Source: CAYRMV01 sp964425255 (GTDB taxonomy: Bacteria > Bacteroidota > Bacteroidia > Flavobacteriales_D > Crocinitomicaceae). From it: a DNA stretch of 43,118 bases. The notes below the pieces were generated by a model that saw only the letters and a program-made list of their open reading frames with translations, did not search any database and was not told the origin of the DNA. Shown here piece after piece: positions 16,671-24,721 of the stretch (its first letter is position 1; every line of letters starts with the position of its first letter). Both the position numbers and the translations under genes were made by a program. The stretch lies in contig CAYRMV010000011.1 in NCBI GenBank assembly GCA_964425255.1, positions 1-43,118 of the forward strand, in the 5' to 3' direction.

Positions 16671-17891
16671 TTACATGCCCAACATCAACAATTCGATACT
16701 TTTGTATTGTAAATCAAAGACTTTCCCTAACACTTCGGACGTTAATGTTCCTTTGTACATGTAAACGCCGTTTCGGAAACCCATATCATTTTTAATCAAT
16801 TCACGACAACCACCGTGATCACCCATATCTAACAAAATCGGTGAGAAAATATTGGACAAAGCAAAAGAAGCTGTTCTGGAAACCCGTGATGCGATGTTTG
16901 GAACACAATAATGAATGACATCATGCGAAACATAAGTTGGATGTTCGTGATTGGTAATGCGTGAGGTTTCAAAACATCCCCCTTGATCGATGCTCACATC
17001 CACAATTACAGAGCCTGGTTTCATTTCCATCACCATTTCTTCGGTGACAATACAAGGAGTTCGTCCAAGCGGAGCGCGCACAGCACCAATTACCACATCA
17101 GCTCGTTTGATTGATTTCGCCAAAACTTTTGGTTGAAGAACCGAAGTAAAAATACGTGTTCCGATGTTGTTTTGTAAGCGACGTAATTTAGACAAAGAAC
17201 TATCAAAAACTTTCACGGATGCACCTAAGCCAAGAGCAGATCGAACCGCAAATTCCCCCACCGTTCCCGCGCCAATCACAACAACTTCAGTTGGTTGAAC
17301 TCCAGCTATTCCGCCAAGCATGATTCCTTTTCCTAAACCAAAATCAGAGAGTAATTCAGCTGCGATTAAAATGGAAGTAGTTCCTGCAATTTCGCCCATT
17401 GTTCGCACAACAGGGAACAAACCTTCTTCATCTTGGATATAATCCCAAGCTATGGCAGTAATTTTCTTTTGCATCAATTTTTGCAAAATGGCTTTGGGTT
17501 GAACAGAAAGTTGCAATGCAGAAATCAACGTTTGTCCACCCGACATCATTTCGACTTCTTCTTCGGTTGGAGGAGCGACTTTCAGGATTATATCACATTG
17601 AAAAATTTCTTTACGGTCGTAGCAAATTTGAGCCCCTGCTTCGCTGTATTCACGGTCAGAGAAATTAGCAGCAACTCCGCAATTCGTTTCAATTTTAACA
17701 TCATGACCATTGGCAATCAGGAGAGAAACAGCTTCAGGAACCAAAGCAACGCGGTGTTCTTGGAATGAAACTTCTTTGGGAATTCCAATAAACAAATTGC
17801 CTTTTTTCCGTTTGATTTCCAGCATCTCTTCCATTGGAAGCAAACTGCCTTCCTTGATTAAGTTTTTCAGTAAATTTGGATCCGTTACCAT
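16671..17891 (-). CDS. ald: Alanine dehydrogenase-like NAD(P)-binding protein
   Basis: 406 residues. N-terminal substrate domain FIGIPKEVSFQEHRVALVPE (34-53) and a central Rossmann fold with VVVIGAGTVGEFAVRSALGL (203-222), then VIVDVSIDQGGCFETSR, match the AlaDH/PNT family, which reversibly deaminates alanine to pyruvate with NAD. Two residues regarded as catalytic in characterised alanine dehydrogenases are not kept: the Lys in 'LKVKEP' is Ala106 (ILKVAPP) and the His in 'LHL' is Gln127 (SALQLS). The same pattern seems common in Bacteroidota relatives, so the exact reaction is uncertain. Monocistronic by position. Confidence 0.82.
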   Translation of the reverse strand: MVTDPNLLKNLIKEGSLLPMEEMLEIKRKKGNLFIGIPKEVSFQEHRVALVPEAVSLLIANGHDVKIETNCGVAANFSDREYSEAGAQICYDRKEIFQCDIILKVAPPTEEEVEMMSGGQTLISALQLSVQPKAILQKLMQKKITAIAWDYIQDEEGLFPVVRTMGEIAGTTSILIAAELLSDFGLGKGIMLGGIAGVQPTEVVVIGAGTVGEFAVRSALGLGASVKVFDSSLSKLRRLQNNIGTRIFTSVLQPKVLAKSIKRADVVIGAVRAPLGRTPCIVTEEMVMEMKPGSVIVDVSIDQGGCFETSRITNHEHPTYVSHDVIHYCVPNIASRVSRTASFALSNIFSPILLDMGDHGGCRELIKNDMGFRNGVYMYKGTLTSEVLGKVFDLQYKSIELLMLGM

Positions 17892-18055
17892 TTCTTCCCT
17901 TTTAGTCTTACACGAAGATACAAAGAAAGACGTTACGATTATTTTTTGTGTGGAAATTGTTTTGGTGAGATGATTTTGTTTTTCGAAAATAATCTGAATT
18001 GATATAAAACACTATAAAACCTTTCCTCTTTCCAAAAAAATCAAGAAAGTAAAAA

Positions 18056-18406
18056 CTAAGCCAATAAACATTCAGCTGGGATTCCAAATTCTTTGTGCAA
18101 CTTTTTTATCATTGACAGGGTAAGTTTTCGCTGCTTGTTCATAATTTCAGATACACGTCCACGAGTACCGAGGTATTTTGCCAAATCAACACGCTTCATG
18201 TTCATCTGTTCCATTCGAAATTTGATTGCTTCAATGGGATCAGGTGTATCAATTTTATAATGCTGCTCTTCGTAAACACCAACCAAAACGAGCAACAATT
18301 CTACCTCATCAAAATCTTTGGTACCAGGTTTTGCATCAAACAACGCATCGATTCTTGCTAAAGCTTCATTGTAGTCAGCTTCTGTTTTTATTAATTTCAC
18401 TTCCAT
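18056..18406 (-). CDS. higA: HigA-family antitoxin
   Basis: 116 residues. N-terminal region VKLIKTEADYNEALARIDAL is the usual HigA dimer/toxin-binding segment; the C-terminal XRE-type helix-turn-helix is KRVDLAKYLGTRGRVSEIMN (about residues 75-94) followed by KQRKLTLSMI and KKLHKEFGIP. It should bind DNA and neutralise the toxin encoded 12 bases upstream. The toxin-first gene order is typical of HigBA and the opposite of the YefM/YoeB locus five kilobases away. Confidence 0.9.
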   Translation of the reverse strand: MEVKLIKTEADYNEALARIDALFDAKPGTKDFDEVELLLVLVGVYEEQHYKIDTPDPIEAIKFRMEQMNMKRVDLAKYLGTRGRVSEIMNKQRKLTLSMIKKLHKEFGIPAECLLA

Positions 18407-18418
18407 TTTTGTTTTTGA

Positions 18419-18721
18419 TTAAATGTTCGATACATCGATTTTGTCATACTCTTTATGAGTTCCTACAAATCGGATAAATACCCATTGAGTTTCATAGTTT
18501 ATTTTCACAATCAATCGATATTTGTTTCCACAAATAGTAAAAACAACACGATTGTTTCCAACTATACTTGCACTTCTGTATTGTTCTTTAATATCATTGG
18601 GATTTTTCCAGTAAGCTAATTTCGCTTCATGATACCAAGCTTTTAGTTGTTGCTCAGAATCTTCCCTACCAGGTTTTTCCCAATGTTCTTTTAATGTTCT
18701 TAAGGAAACAATGTTTTTCAT
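18419..18721 (-). CDS. higB: HigB-family toxin
   Basis: 100 residues from ATG 18721 (the frame is open four codons further, but a promoter lies there). A RelE-fold mRNA interferase of the HigB_toxin family: LRTLKEHWEKPGREDSEQQL near the start, YRSASIVGNNRVVFTICGN and the C-terminal strand WVFIRFVGTHKEYDKID. These toxins cut mRNA on the ribosome. Intact in length. First gene of the higB-higA operon with its own promoter. Confidence 0.9.
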   Translation of the reverse strand: MKNIVSLRTLKEHWEKPGREDSEQQLKAWYHEAKLAYWKNPNDIKEQYRSASIVGNNRVVFTICGNKYRLIVKINYETQWVFIRFVGTHKEYDKIDVSNI

Positions 18722-18730
18722 TACAATACA

Positions 18731-18762
18731 CAAATATAATACAAATTTGAATTGTTACCAAA
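18731..18762 (-). promoter_or_regulatory. higBA promoter
   Basis: Minus strand: TTTG (18762-18759), 20 bases, TATATTTG (18738-18731), an exact Bacteroidota-type promoter ending nine bases from the higB ATG. The short leader leaves room for HigA operator sites overlapping the promoter, but no clean dyad is visible. Confidence 0.65.
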
Positions 18763-18792
18763 ATGGGAACAAAATAATATTACTTTACTCAA

Positions 18793-19449
18793 TCAAAAAT
18801 ACTTCTCCATCACATCGTGCAGGTCAAAATGTTTGTTTTCACGTTGAACATTTTCGTGAAAATCATCGAGTTTTTTAAGCATACTGAGAAGAAGCATCAG
18901 TTCTTGGTCGGAAAGAATTCCAACGGCTAGTTTGGCCATTTTCTGGGTTGTTTCGGCTGAACTAAACAAGGCGAGTTTTCCCTTTTCAGTTAATAAAATG
19001 CGTACACTTCGCTTGTCTTTGGGATCAGCTTCTTGTTCAATAAATTCCTTTTTGATCAAGCGTTTGATGATTTCTGTACCGGTAGTGATTGGATGTGTGT
19101 TGCGTTGAATCAATTCGGTTTTACTCATGGATCCTTGCTGAAGTAATACGATCAAATACGTGAACTCCTCAAGAGAAGCTAGCGCAGTTGTCGGCATGGT
19201 TTTTCGCGAATAGGCATCCACATATCTCCCCATTTTACCGAGGTAAGCTACATTCATCTCCATCAAGGTTTGCCTGTTGAACATTTTCCATGAATCGGTT
19301 CCCATTTCTTGAAAATGATTTTCCGCAGGAGCAACCGAGTTTTGGAGGTAGGCAACAAAATCAGTCAAGGTATCTTTCCCTGATTCGAGCGGCAATTTTT
19401 CTTTAAATTGCTCATAATGTCGAATAATTTGCAACAAAGTGCTTTCCAT
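18793..19449 (-). CDS. MarR-family transcriptional regulator
   Basis: 218 residues from ATG 19449; a TTG seven codons upstream is unlikely. The winged helix-turn-helix spans roughly residues 95-165: LIVLLQQGSMSKTELIQRNT (scaffold and first DNA-binding helix), ITTGTEIIKRLIKKEFIEQE (recognition helix) and the wing DPKDKRSVRILLTEKGK, with the typical DxRSxRxxLT signature. It is longer than common MarR proteins, with about 70 extra N-terminal residues. It is divergent from the TonB-dependent receptor and shares with it three copies of a TACG-N4-CGTA palindrome, so it most likely represses the receptor and itself until a ligand is bound. Confidence 0.93.
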   Translation of the reverse strand: MESTLLQIIRHYEQFKEKLPLESGKDTLTDFVAYLQNSVAPAENHFQEMGTDSWKMFNRQTLMEMNVAYLGKMGRYVDAYSRKTMPTTALASLEEFTYLIVLLQQGSMSKTELIQRNTHPITTGTEIIKRLIKKEFIEQEADPKDKRSVRILLTEKGKLALFSSAETTQKMAKLAVGILSDQELMLLLSMLKKLDDFHENVQRENKHFDLHDVMEKYF

Positions 19450-19485
19450 CTTGTTTCTTAATCGTAACAAATATAAAAAAATAAA

Positions 19486-19560
19486 TACGAAATCGTAAAA
19501 TAAAATTGAAATTAATTACGAAAACGTATTATATTTGTCGCAAAACTTTACGAAAACGTA
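19486..19560. promoter_or_regulatory. Triple MarR operator overlapping divergent promoters
   Basis: Three palindromes of the same form: TACGAAATCGTA (19486-19497), TACGAAAACGTA (19517-19528) and TACGAAAACGTA (19549-19560), starting 31 and 32 bases apart, about three helical turns. The plus-strand promoter TTG (19506-19508)-N21-TATATTTG (19530-19537) is embedded: one operator lies between its -33 and -7 boxes and one covers the start of transcription. On the minus strand TATATTTG (19475-19468) is a -7 box for the MarR gene, next to the first operator. Confidence 0.75.
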
Positions 19561-19565
19561 CTAAC

Positions 19566-22013
19566 ATGAAATTAATGAAATGGGTGATTTTATTGATTCT
19601 ACTTGGGTTTGGTCCACTTTTCGCTCAAAATGGAACCATTCTTGGAACAGTAAAAGACAAAAACACACAAGAACTGCTTTATGGAGCCAAAATCGTGGTA
19701 GAAAACACCACTTTTGGAGCAGTATCAGACATTGACGGGAATTACAAACTTTCCATTCCAACGGGAACGTACAATCTTCGTGTTACCTTAGAGGGGTATC
19801 AAATGCAATCGAAGTTCAACATTGTATTGAGCTCAGGAAATGCCCAAATTGTCAATTTTGATTTGGATGTTGTAACGACCGATTTCAAAGAAGTCACCAT
19901 CACTATCAACAAAAATGCTCGGGCAATAACAACCGATATGACCACTCCGTTATCGGTTCAGCAATTGACTTCTGAAGAGATTAAATCGAGTCCGGGTGGA
20001 GGATTTGATGTTAGTCGGGTAGTTCAAACCTTACCGGGTGTTGGTGGTGGCGGATCAGGCGGAAGTGGACCAAGAAACGATATCATTATTCGAGGAGGTG
20101 CTCCCAACGAAAATGTCTATTACTTGGATGGAATCGAAATTCCTGTTTTAAATCACTTTCAAACACAAGGTTCTTCGGGTGGCGCACAAGGGATTCTGAA
20201 TGTTACCTTCATCGAAGAGGTAAAATTGACTTCCTCTGCGTTTGATGCTCGCTATGACAATGCGCTTGCTTCTACTTTTGTGATCAAACAACGTCAAGGA
20301 AACACGGAAAAATTCAGCGGAAATATCCGAGCTAGTTTTACCGAAACGGCAGTAACCTTGGAAGGGCCAATGGGGAAAAAGAAAAAAACCGATTTCTTGC
20401 TTTCAGCACGTCAATCGTATTTGGATTTGTTGTTTAAACTTATCGACTTACCGATTCGACCTCGCTACAGTGATTTTCAGTACAAAGTGACGCATAAAAT
20501 TGACTCTAAAAACACAATAACAGCCATTGGATTGGGGGCGATTGATAAGTTCAATTTTGGTCAAACGCGCAATTCATCTCCTGAGAATGAATATTTCCGT
20601 CGATCCATTCCCTTTATAAATCAATGGAATTACACAACTGGTTTAGCTTGGAAGCATTTGATCAACAAAGGATTTGTGAATGTTGCAGTCAGTCGAAACA
20701 TGTTCAACAACAATTTGGAGCGATTCAAAGATGCACGCAACGACGACGAAAACTTCCGCACATTTGGTTTACAATCACAAGAAATTGAAAACAAAATTCG
20801 GATTGATTACAACAAATTTGTCAATGGATGGAAGTATTCCTTCGGTGTGATGGGACAATATGTAAAATATAACACCGATTTATACAACAAAATCGCCGAA
20901 GAAGTAACAGATATTAATGGAAATATCATCAGTCCAGCTGTTGAATTGAACGTTTTAAGTTCGATCGAATTCTTTAAATATGGTGCATTTGGACAAGTTT
21001 CAAAGAATTTTTTCAAAGACAAATTATTACTTTCAGGAGGATTGCGTACAGACATGAACTCCTTTATGAAAGATGGAAACAATCCATTAAATACCTTATC
21101 TCCCCGTTTGTCTGCTGCATATCATGTAACCAAAAAATGGGATATTACAGCTTCGATCGGAAGTTATTACAAAATTCCGACTTACACTTCATTGGGATTC
21201 CGCGATGCAAACAACGAATTAATCAACAAAAACCTCAAATACATTCAATCCACGCATTATGTTTTCGGAGGACAATATTTACCGAACGAAAGTTTGCGGA
21301 TTACTTTAGAAGGATTTTACAAAACATATAGCAACTACCCTGTTTCGGTAGCAAATGGTTCTTCCTTAGCGAATTTAGGTTCCGAATTTGGATCCATTGG
21401 AAGTGAAACCTTGATTCCAACTGGTAAAGGAGAAACCTACGGAGTTGAATTCTTTCTGCAACAAAAGTTAGTCAAAAACATCTTTTACGTGTTGAGTTAT
21501 ACCTACGTTCGCAGTTTTTATTCTGGTTTAAATAATCAATTGATTGCTTCATCGTGGGACAGTCGTCATTTGGCAACTGCAACCCTTGGATATAAATTTG
21601 GCAAAAACTGGCAATTGGGATCTCGTTTTCGCTTTACTGGTGGAACACCTTTCACACCGTTGGATTTGACTTTGTCACAACAAAGTTATGCTTTGATTGG
21701 TTCAGGTGTGTTGGATTTCACCCGATTAAATGAAGAGCGACTAAAATCGTATTATCAATTGGATTTGCGTTTGGACAAAATTGTCAACTACAAGAAAATC
21801 AGTTTTGATTTCTACATCGACATTCAGAATTTAACCGCCAATGCGCAAGAGGGAACACCTTATTATACGTTCAAACGCAACGAAGACAACACTGGTTTTG
21901 CCACAACGGATGGACAACCTTTAAAACAAGATGGTTCGAATGCGATTCCTGTCATTTTGGAAAATAGTTCCGCAACGGTTACACCAACAATTGGAATTAT
22001 TGTTGAGTTTTAG
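19566..22013 (+). CDS. TonB-dependent receptor with CarboxypepD-like N-terminal domain
   Basis: 815 residues from ATG 19566; an upstream TTG at 19506 would place the start inside the promoter. Signal peptide MKLMKWVILLILLGFGPLFA, then a CarboxypepD_reg-like domain (GTVKDKNTQELLYGAKIVV ... DGNYKLSIPTGTYNLRVTLE, about 22-115), a plug domain (VVQTLPGV ... NDIIIRGGAPNENVYYLDGI, about 140-250) and a 22-strand barrel to the C-terminus (TIGIIVEF). No SusD partner is adjacent, so a carbohydrate role is not supported; small organic ligand, metal complex or drug uptake fits MarR control better. Followed by a strong terminator. Confidence 0.93.
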   Translation: MKLMKWVILLILLGFGPLFAQNGTILGTVKDKNTQELLYGAKIVVENTTFGAVSDIDGNYKLSIPTGTYNLRVTLEGYQMQSKFNIVLSSGNAQIVNFDLDVVTTDFKEVTITINKNARAITTDMTTPLSVQQLTSEEIKSSPGGGFDVSRVVQTLPGVGGGGSGGSGPRNDIIIRGGAPNENVYYLDGIEIPVLNHFQTQGSSGGAQGILNVTFIEEVKLTSSAFDARYDNALASTFVIKQRQGNTEKFSGNIRASFTETAVTLEGPMGKKKKTDFLLSARQSYLDLLFKLIDLPIRPRYSDFQYKVTHKIDSKNTITAIGLGAIDKFNFGQTRNSSPENEYFRRSIPFINQWNYTTGLAWKHLINKGFVNVAVSRNMFNNNLERFKDARNDDENFRTFGLQSQEIENKIRIDYNKFVNGWKYSFGVMGQYVKYNTDLYNKIAEEVTDINGNIISPAVELNVLSSIEFFKYGAFGQVSKNFFKDKLLLSGGLRTDMNSFMKDGNNPLNTLSPRLSAAYHVTKKWDITASIGSYYKIPTYTSLGFRDANNELINKNLKYIQSTHYVFGGQYLPNESLRITLEGFYKTYSNYPVSVANGSSLANLGSEFGSIGSETLIPTGKGETYGVEFFLQQKLVKNIFYVLSYTYVRSFYSGLNNQLIASSWDSRHLATATLGYKFGKNWQLGSRFRFTGGTPFTPLDLTLSQQSYALIGSGVLDFTRLNEERLKSYYQLDLRLDKIVNYKKISFDFYIDIQNLTANAQEGTPYYTFKRNEDNTGFATTDGQPLKQDGSNAIPVILENSSATVTPTIGIIVEF

Positions 22014-22029
22014 GACTTTTTTGATTTTA

Positions 22030-22067
22030 AAGTGGTTATTCAGATTTTTGGATAACCACTTTTTTTT
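22030..22067 (+). terminator. Intrinsic terminator of the TonB receptor gene
   Basis: AAGTGGTTAT (22030-22039) pairs perfectly with ATAACCACTT (22052-22061), 12-base loop, followed by six further Ts. It starts 17 bases after the receptor stop. Confidence 0.9.
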
Positions 22068-22202
22068 GTGAAATTATTTAAATTCCTTTAATTTGTTTTT
22101 TGTCGTTTAATCATCTATTATTTTAGATTTTTTAACGCAGTATTTTTTTGTAGCCAATCTTACTTCTTTACATTTGTTTCTGACTCTTATAAACTGAATA
22201 AC

Positions 22203-22841
22203 ATGAATTCATCGAAAAAACAACAGGAGTTTCGCATGTTTTCGAATCCTGTTTTGGAACTTCTTTCCATGAGTGGTCCTATCATGATGACCATCTTTCA
22301 CCTGATCGTTGCTTCCACTCTGATTATTATTGGTATACGCTCAGAAATCCATGTAAATATGATCGAAGTATTGATTTACTTTCTCTTAGGAATGTTGAGT
22401 TGGTCTTTAGCAGAATACCTAATGCATCGGTATATTTTTCATTTTGTCAACGAATGGAAATGGATCCAACACTTTCATTTTGCTATGCATGGATATCATC
22501 ACAACACGCCACACGATCACAATCGGTTGTTTATGCCGCCTGTTCCAGCAGCCTTATTTCTAGCACTTTTTGGGGGAATTTTCTCCCTGTTTTTGGGAGT
22601 AAAAACACTTTATTTTCTCCCAGGATTTGAGATTGGGTATTTGCTGTATGCTTCCATTCACTATTTGGTTCATACACGCGTTCCGAAGCATCCATATCTC
22701 AAAAAATTATGGCTTCATCATGCCAATCACCATTATAAAACACCCGAAAAGGCATTTGGAGTTTCCTCTCAATTGTGGGATCGCATATTTCAAACCATGC
22801 CAAACGAATTGGAAAATAGAAGTTTGGGAGAAAATAGGTGA
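22203..22841 (+). CDS. Fatty acid hydroxylase / sterol desaturase superfamily protein
   Basis: 212 residues. Four to five membrane spans and the histidine clusters of the di-iron superfamily in order: HRYIFH, HFAMHGYHH followed by NTPHDHNR, HYLVH, and LHHANHHYKTPEKAFGVSS near the C-terminus. The compact size and the last motif are closest to fatty acid 2-hydroxylase-like enzymes, which add a hydroxyl next to the carboxyl or amide-linked acyl group using oxygen and two irons. In Bacteroidota such enzymes could modify sphingolipid or ornithine-lipid acyl chains; substrate is inference. Own transcription unit after the upstream terminator. Confidence 0.88.
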   Translation: MNSSKKQQEFRMFSNPVLELLSMSGPIMMTIFHLIVASTLIIIGIRSEIHVNMIEVLIYFLLGMLSWSLAEYLMHRYIFHFVNEWKWIQHFHFAMHGYHHNTPHDHNRLFMPPVPAALFLALFGGIFSLFLGVKTLYFLPGFEIGYLLYASIHYLVHTRVPKHPYLKKLWLHHANHHYKTPEKAFGVSSQLWDRIFQTMPNELENRSLGENR

Positions 22842-22853
22842 ATTTTCTCCCAA
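22824..22853. terminator. Terminator hairpin overlapping a stop codon
   Basis: TTGGGAGAAAAT (22824-22835) and ATTTTCTCCCAA (22842-22853) form a perfect 12-bp stem; the six-base loop contains the TGA stop of the hydroxylase gene (22839-22841). The left arm encodes the last four codons or so. It can serve the convergent DsbA-family gene too (ends 22871). The U-run is weak. Confidence 0.6.
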
Positions 22854-22870
22854 TTTATTGTTTCAAAAAA

Positions 22871-23518
22871 TTAAGCTTTCTCAGCAAGAACTTGTTCCAA
22901 TGTTTGAACGAAAGCATCCACAGGTTGTGCACCGGAAACCGCGTATTTTCGGTCAAATACAAAAAATGGAACTCCTTTTACCCCTATTTGTTGTGCTTCC
23001 ATGATTTCGTTTTGTACTTTGTTTTTATATTCATCGGAATGAATTGCTTGACGAACACCCGATTCATCTAACCCAAGATCAGTGGCAAGATTGACTAAAA
23101 ATTCTTCATCCGAAATATTTTTTCCTTCGGTGAAATACGAGCGAAACAAAGCTTCTTCGAAAGCATCTCCTTGTCCATTTTCTTTTGCAAAATGTGCCGC
23201 TTTGTGTGCATCCAAAGAATTGGAAACAACAGCCAAATCAAAACGGTAATCGAGTCCATCTTTCTTTGCATTTGCGGTAACTTGATCATGCATTTCGATG
23301 GACCATTTCCGGTCATTTCCATAACGTTTTGCCAAATAATCATAGGGATCCAACTCCGATGTTTTGGGTGCACCAGGATCAAGTTGGAAGCTTTTCCATT
23401 CAATATCCACTCGCTCAGAGAAATCTAATTTTTCAACCGCTTTTTCGAGTCTGCGTTTCCCAATGTAACAAAACGGACACATCACATCCGACCAAATTTC
23501 TATCTTGATTTTTTCCAT
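22871..23518 (-). CDS. FrnE-type DsbA-family oxidoreductase
   Basis: 215 residues, no signal peptide, so cytoplasmic. The N-terminal strand KIEIWSDVMCPFCYIGKRRL carries the active-site pair Cys14 and Cys17 (CPFC), and the C-terminal GVKGVPFFVFDRKYAVSGAQ supplies the cis-proline loop; both are typical of the DSBA-like FrnE/2-hydroxychromene-2-carboxylate isomerase branch. Related FrnE proteins act as thiol-disulfide isomerases in oxidative stress; polyketide-related roles are known for others. The neighbours give no further hint. Convergent with the fatty acid hydroxylase gene. Confidence 0.92.
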   Translation of the reverse strand: MEKIKIEIWSDVMCPFCYIGKRRLEKAVEKLDFSERVDIEWKSFQLDPGAPKTSELDPYDYLAKRYGNDRKWSIEMHDQVTANAKKDGLDYRFDLAVVSNSLDAHKAAHFAKENGQGDAFEEALFRSYFTEGKNISDEEFLVNLATDLGLDESGVRQAIHSDEYKNKVQNEIMEAQQIGVKGVPFFVFDRKYAVSGAQPVDAFVQTLEQVLAEKA

Positions 23519-23580
23519 GAATCTTGTACAATTTATTGATTCAAATGTACGAGATTATTTTGCAACTTTTACCTGTTTTT

Positions 23581-24702
23581 CTACTCTACCCGGTATTTCC
23601 AAACCCAAGGTTCTGATTTCAAAACACCTGCCTTATTTCGAATACGTAACATTCCTTTCATCGTATGTTCTCCTTTTTTCGGATTGAATTGGATGAATGC
23701 GACTCCATTTTTGTAGCTGATTTCTATCGGTTGATTATCACTTATCTGAACTTCTGGATTTTGATACGAATCGAATGCCCCCATGCGAATTTGAATTTCT
23801 GCCTTTTCTCCTTCTTTGTATAAAGCTTGACCTGTCACCATTGGTGCAATGGAGTCAAATCCATACCCGCAAATCAACAATTTCGAACTGATCAGAGTCA
23901 ATGCTAGACTTCGTGCACTCAACAATTGAATTTGTAAATTGGTAAGCAATTGAATTTCGCCAAGTACATCCAAATCCGTGAGTTGCTTTTCAAACCAGTC
24001 TTCTGCGCTATGCGATTTCATTTTCCAAGTTGGAATGGCAAGCATGACATACATATCAGTCAAAGATTGCATATCTTCTTTTTTGTCGATCGATGATTGC
24101 GCAAAATGTGCGTGAATTTGTTTTACGTATTCCACTTTGCTTGCAACAAGGGGTAGCTTTGGTTTGGAAAAATGAAACGTTTTTTCTCCTCGATATTCCC
24201 TGTAAGCTCCCGTTTGAAAGGTCAGTTGAAATTGAATATCCTGCATGATTTTTACCAATTCTTTCGCATCTAAAGCTTGCTTTTTTTCCAAGAAGAAAGC
24301 TTCATTCTCTTGATTAATTCGTTCCAAATCAATCCTTGTAAAGTAGACTTTATCCTCTTTTCTCCAAGATTTAACCTCTATCAACGCTTTTTTTTGAATG
24401 GAAACAGGCAACAAACCGATTTTCATCTTTTCCAATGCATGAACTGCCCCAAAAGCAACACTATCCACCCGTCTCATGTGTTCATACAATTCAGAAATAA
24501 CATTCTTAAAAAGAATTTCAGATGAGGGAGTTGTTTTGATTTCAGCATAAACGTCTATAATTTTACTTTGCCCCGAATAAAAGATATGCTCTTGGATTTC
24601 CTGTGAGCGTTCCAAGGTAAGTAAACGAGCAGGCAAGGTAGTTTTTTGATCTGAACATGAAAGAAGAATCAAAATGAAGAAAAGGAAGTTTCGTTTTTTC
24701 AT
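23581..24702 (-). CDS. GldM-like lipoprotein
   Basis: 373 residues from ATG 24702. MKKRNFLFFILILLSC is a lipoprotein signal with lipobox LLSC (Cys16). The middle (LTNLQIQLLSARSLALTLIS) and the C-terminal part (MVTGQALYKEGEKAEIQIRM, AFDSYQNPEVQIS) resemble the helical first domain and first beta domain of GldM/PorM, the periplasmic shaft of the type IX secretion motor. Real GldM is longer and has one N-terminal membrane helix instead of a lipid anchor, so this is a paralogue or look-alike, not GldM itself. It starts 19 bases after the stop of the propeller-SpoIIE gene, and both are likely on one transcript. Confidence in the GldM relation is moderate. Confidence 0.7.
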   Translation of the reverse strand: MKKRNFLFFILILLSCSDQKTTLPARLLTLERSQEIQEHIFYSGQSKIIDVYAEIKTTPSSEILFKNVISELYEHMRRVDSVAFGAVHALEKMKIGLLPVSIQKKALIEVKSWRKEDKVYFTRIDLERINQENEAFFLEKKQALDAKELVKIMQDIQFQLTFQTGAYREYRGEKTFHFSKPKLPLVASKVEYVKQIHAHFAQSSIDKKEDMQSLTDMYVMLAIPTWKMKSHSAEDWFEKQLTDLDVLGEIQLLTNLQIQLLSARSLALTLISSKLLICGYGFDSIAPMVTGQALYKEGEKAEIQIRMGAFDSYQNPEVQISDNQPIEISYKNGVAFIQFNPKKGEHTMKGMLRIRNKAGVLKSEPWVWKYRVE

Positions 24703-24721
24703 GAGAATTAATTTTTTGATT

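Noticed and set aside
19506..19565. Upstream extension of the TonB receptor from a TTG
   Set aside because: It would be translated from DNA that holds the -33/-7 boxes and two operators; the signal peptide begins at ATG 19566.
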